DNA of 64,000 nt. It comes from Nostocoides_A vanveenii (GTDB taxonomy: Bacteria; Actinomycetota; Actinomycetes; Actinomycetales; Dermatophilaceae). A model generated the notes under the pieces. It was not told where the DNA came from and searched no databases. It worked only from the letters and a program-made list of their open reading frames with translations. The translations under genes were made by a program, and so were the position numbers. This document shows positions 61,273-64,000 of this stretch, piece after piece (the first letter of the stretch is position 1; every line of letters starts with the position of its first letter). The DNA lies in the NCBI RefSeq assembly GCF_039531165.1, contig NZ_BAAAPN010000034.1, positions 124,001 to 188,000 on the forward strand. Direction: 5' to 3'.

Positions 61273-62313
61273 ATGCGGGTGCACGGTGTGAGCCGCCTCC
61301 GCCGCGTTCGCTCGGCCCGCGCACTTCCGTTGCTCGGTGCCGTCCTCGTGTGGTGGACGTGGACGTGTGCCCTCCATCCGGGCCCGGAGGGCTTTCCTGG
61401 TGTGCTCCTCAGCCCGTATGCCGTGGCCCCCCTCGCGCTCCTCGTCGGCCTGCTCGTCGGGCGCCGGATGGCCGATCGTCGAGCACTGAGCTGCTGGGTG
61501 GGTCCGGCGCTGTGCGTCGTGCTCTATCTCGGCGTCTGCTGGAGTGTCGAACCCGCCAAGGCTCCGCTTAGCTATGCGAACGCGAACGCCGCCCTCGCCG
61601 TGCAGGTCCTCGCCTTGTGCGCGATCTGCGGGTCCCGCTCGACCTGGGCGGGCCGCTGGGTGCCCACCGCAGCGGCTCTCGGGTGCGTGGCCGTCGCGAT
61701 CGCCAACGACTCGCGACTCGGCTCCGTGGTGGCAGTGGGGGTGCTGACCTGCGCGCTGCTGGCGTTGTTTCGCCCTCCTCGGCGGCGCTGGCCGATCGTG
61801 GTGGCCGCGCTGGCATCGGTGGCGGGAGCGGCATACGGGCTGTGGTGGTTGGTCACCCTGGCGCTCCGGCCGAGTTGGTCGCGTCTGATCGCCGATCCCA
61901 TCCGGTGGCGGTTGTGGCACGACGCGCTCGCTCTCTGGGACCGCAACCCGCGGCTGGGCAGCGGGCCGGGGTCCTTTGCGCGCTTCAGCCCGCTGGCGGC
62001 GGACCCAGACACATCCTCGGCCCATTCGCTGTTGATGCAGGTGGGCGCGGAGACTGGCTGGGTTGGCCTCGCCCTGCTGTCGGCGATCTGGCTGGGTGGG
62101 CTCGTCCTGGCTGCCTCGGGCCCCGCCCGCGTCGCGATGCCTGCGGTGGCTGCGTGGGCGGCCCTGGCCGGGCACGCGCTGTTTGATCATCTTGTCGACT
62201 TCCCACCGGTGATGATGGCCGCTGGCATGGTGCTCGGTTGCGCAGCCTGGACATCGCGCCGCTCTCATCCCGACAGTCCGGCCGACTTGCCCAACCGCAC
62301 CAGGCGGGCGTAG
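61273..62313 (+). CDS. O-antigen ligase/polymerase (Wzy_C-like) membrane protein
   Basis: A 346-residue polytopic membrane protein with about ten hydrophobic segments and a Wzy_C-type periplasmic loop: LWDRNPRLGSGPGSFARFSP followed by AHSLLMQVGAETGWVGLALL. Members polymerise or ligate polysaccharide on undecaprenyl carriers. No glycosyltransferases are next to it in this window. It starts 11 bp from the divergent nucleotidyltransferase, suggesting a shared control region. Confidence 0.82.
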   Translation: MRVHGVSRLRRVRSARALPLLGAVLVWWTWTCALHPGPEGFPGVLLSPYAVAPLALLVGLLVGRRMADRRALSCWVGPALCVVLYLGVCWSVEPAKAPLSYANANAALAVQVLALCAICGSRSTWAGRWVPTAAALGCVAVAIANDSRLGSVVAVGVLTCALLALFRPPRRRWPIVVAALASVAGAAYGLWWLVTLALRPSWSRLIADPIRWRLWHDALALWDRNPRLGSGPGSFARFSPLAADPDTSSAHSLLMQVGAETGWVGLALLSAIWLGGLVLAASGPARVAMPAVAAWAALAGHALFDHLVDFPPVMMAAGMVLGCAAWTSRRSHPDSPADLPNRTRRA

Positions 62314-62360
62314 GCGCGCTCGGGCGACAGGTCGCCGGTGAGCTTGCGCGCAACGAATGA

Positions 62361-62543
62361 GTCCGGATCGGTTCGCCGGACCGGTATGCGGCGCAACCGC
62401 ATGCGATCGGCTTCGCCCGCTGGATCGTCGGTGGCCTGGAGAAGGGCATCTTCGGCGGGGCGGCCCGCTTCGGCCGCGAGCGCCTGGACATCTCCGGTAT
62501 GCGCTGCGCCCAGTGTGGTCACCTGGAGTTCTTCGCCAACTGA
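62361..62543 (+). pseudogene. C-terminal fragment of a zinc-ribbon-like small protein
   Basis: An open frame between an in-frame TGA (62358) and TGA (62541) encodes FARWIVGGLEKGIFGGAARF and a CxxC element MRCAQCGHLEFFAN at its end. Coding bias looks good, but I see no ATG, GTG or TTG before the conserved part. It may be a 5'-truncated remnant next to the repeat at 62544. On the minus strand the same region has an 85-residue frame of lower plausibility. Confidence 0.4.
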
Positions 62544-62629
62544 CGTCGAGTGGCCGGTTCAGCCCCGTCGAGAGGCCGGTGTCGCGAAGCGACCTGGCCA
62601 CTCGACGGGGCTGAACCGGCCACTCGACG
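62544..62629. repeat. Long inverted repeat of the GTCGAG/GGCC family
   Basis: Arms of about 33 bp (CGTCGAGTGGCCGGTTCAGC... and its complement ending at 62629) enclose a GTCGC-GAA-GCGAC inner stem. Same design as 15504-15590. It lies directly after the zinc-ribbon fragment and before the aconitase stop. Confidence 0.9.
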
Positions 62630-62645
62630 GGTTTGGGTTTGGGCG

Positions 62646-64000
<1,355 letters not shown>

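Overview
The window is about 70% GC, densely coded and uses actinobacterial gene families: DUF3000, coproporphyrin-route haem genes (hemQ, cgoX, hemE), a MurA-like protein with an N-terminal helix-turn-helix, FurA-catalase, AidB, PPK2 and LacI-controlled sugar ABC systems. The gene order hemE - DUF3000 - RNase D - fadA - fadB - dxs is typical of Actinobacteria. I infer a Micrococcales-type actinobacterium, perhaps Intrasporangiaceae/Dermatophilaceae; family-level placement is a guess. Both ends of the window cut genes: an MFS transporter on the left and aconitase on the right.

Left part (1-12.2 kb): an MFS transporter tail and a GH1 beta-glucosidase; a maoC-fabG4-thiolase operon broken by about nine frameshifts, with a divergent TetR gene; MOSC and DedA genes; tRNA-Val(CAC) whose 3' end is repeated in tandem; pabB-pabC followed by a PGPGW membrane protein; a CapA-like lipoprotein; and a zinc-less MDR oxidoreductase.

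12.3-25 kb: a sugar-uptake locus (binding protein, two permeases, PfkB kinase, GH4 glycosidase); a wrecked hydrolase-discoidin gene; alkylation repair (tag, ogt); furA-katA; a thioesterase with an ankyrin protein; and an M20 peptidase. 25-40.5 kb: an ABC exporter; a Gly-Cys-Val tRNA cluster whose tRNA-Gly lies inside the 3' end of a YihY reading frame; aidB, ppk2 and msrB; the haem genes; and a PadR gene cut off by an intergenic repeat. 40.5-50.4 kb: DUF3000, rnd, the fadA-fadB beta-oxidation pair behind a 16-bp palindrome, the HTH-MurA fusion, plsC and dxs.

50.4-64 kb: a second sugar locus (debranching enzyme, LacI regulator, ABC binding protein and two permeases) tied together by two near-identical 14-bp operators; a decayed P450 coupled to an alpha/beta hydrolase; a small locus of secreted Cys-rich protein, PqqD-like protein, nucleotidyltransferase and O-antigen-ligase-like protein; and the aconitase C-terminus.

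Three sequence-scale signals cut across genes. A GTCGAG/GGCC-rich intergenic repeat family occurs at six or more sites, including two very long hairpins. A second hairpin family sits between convergent genes. The 7-mer GTATGCC/GGCATAC is strongly over-represented. Several genes are clearly decayed (the fabG4 operon, hydrolase-discoidin, P450, PadR), which suggests ongoing gene loss in this region. A single unresolved base (15593) falls next to one of the repeat hairpins.
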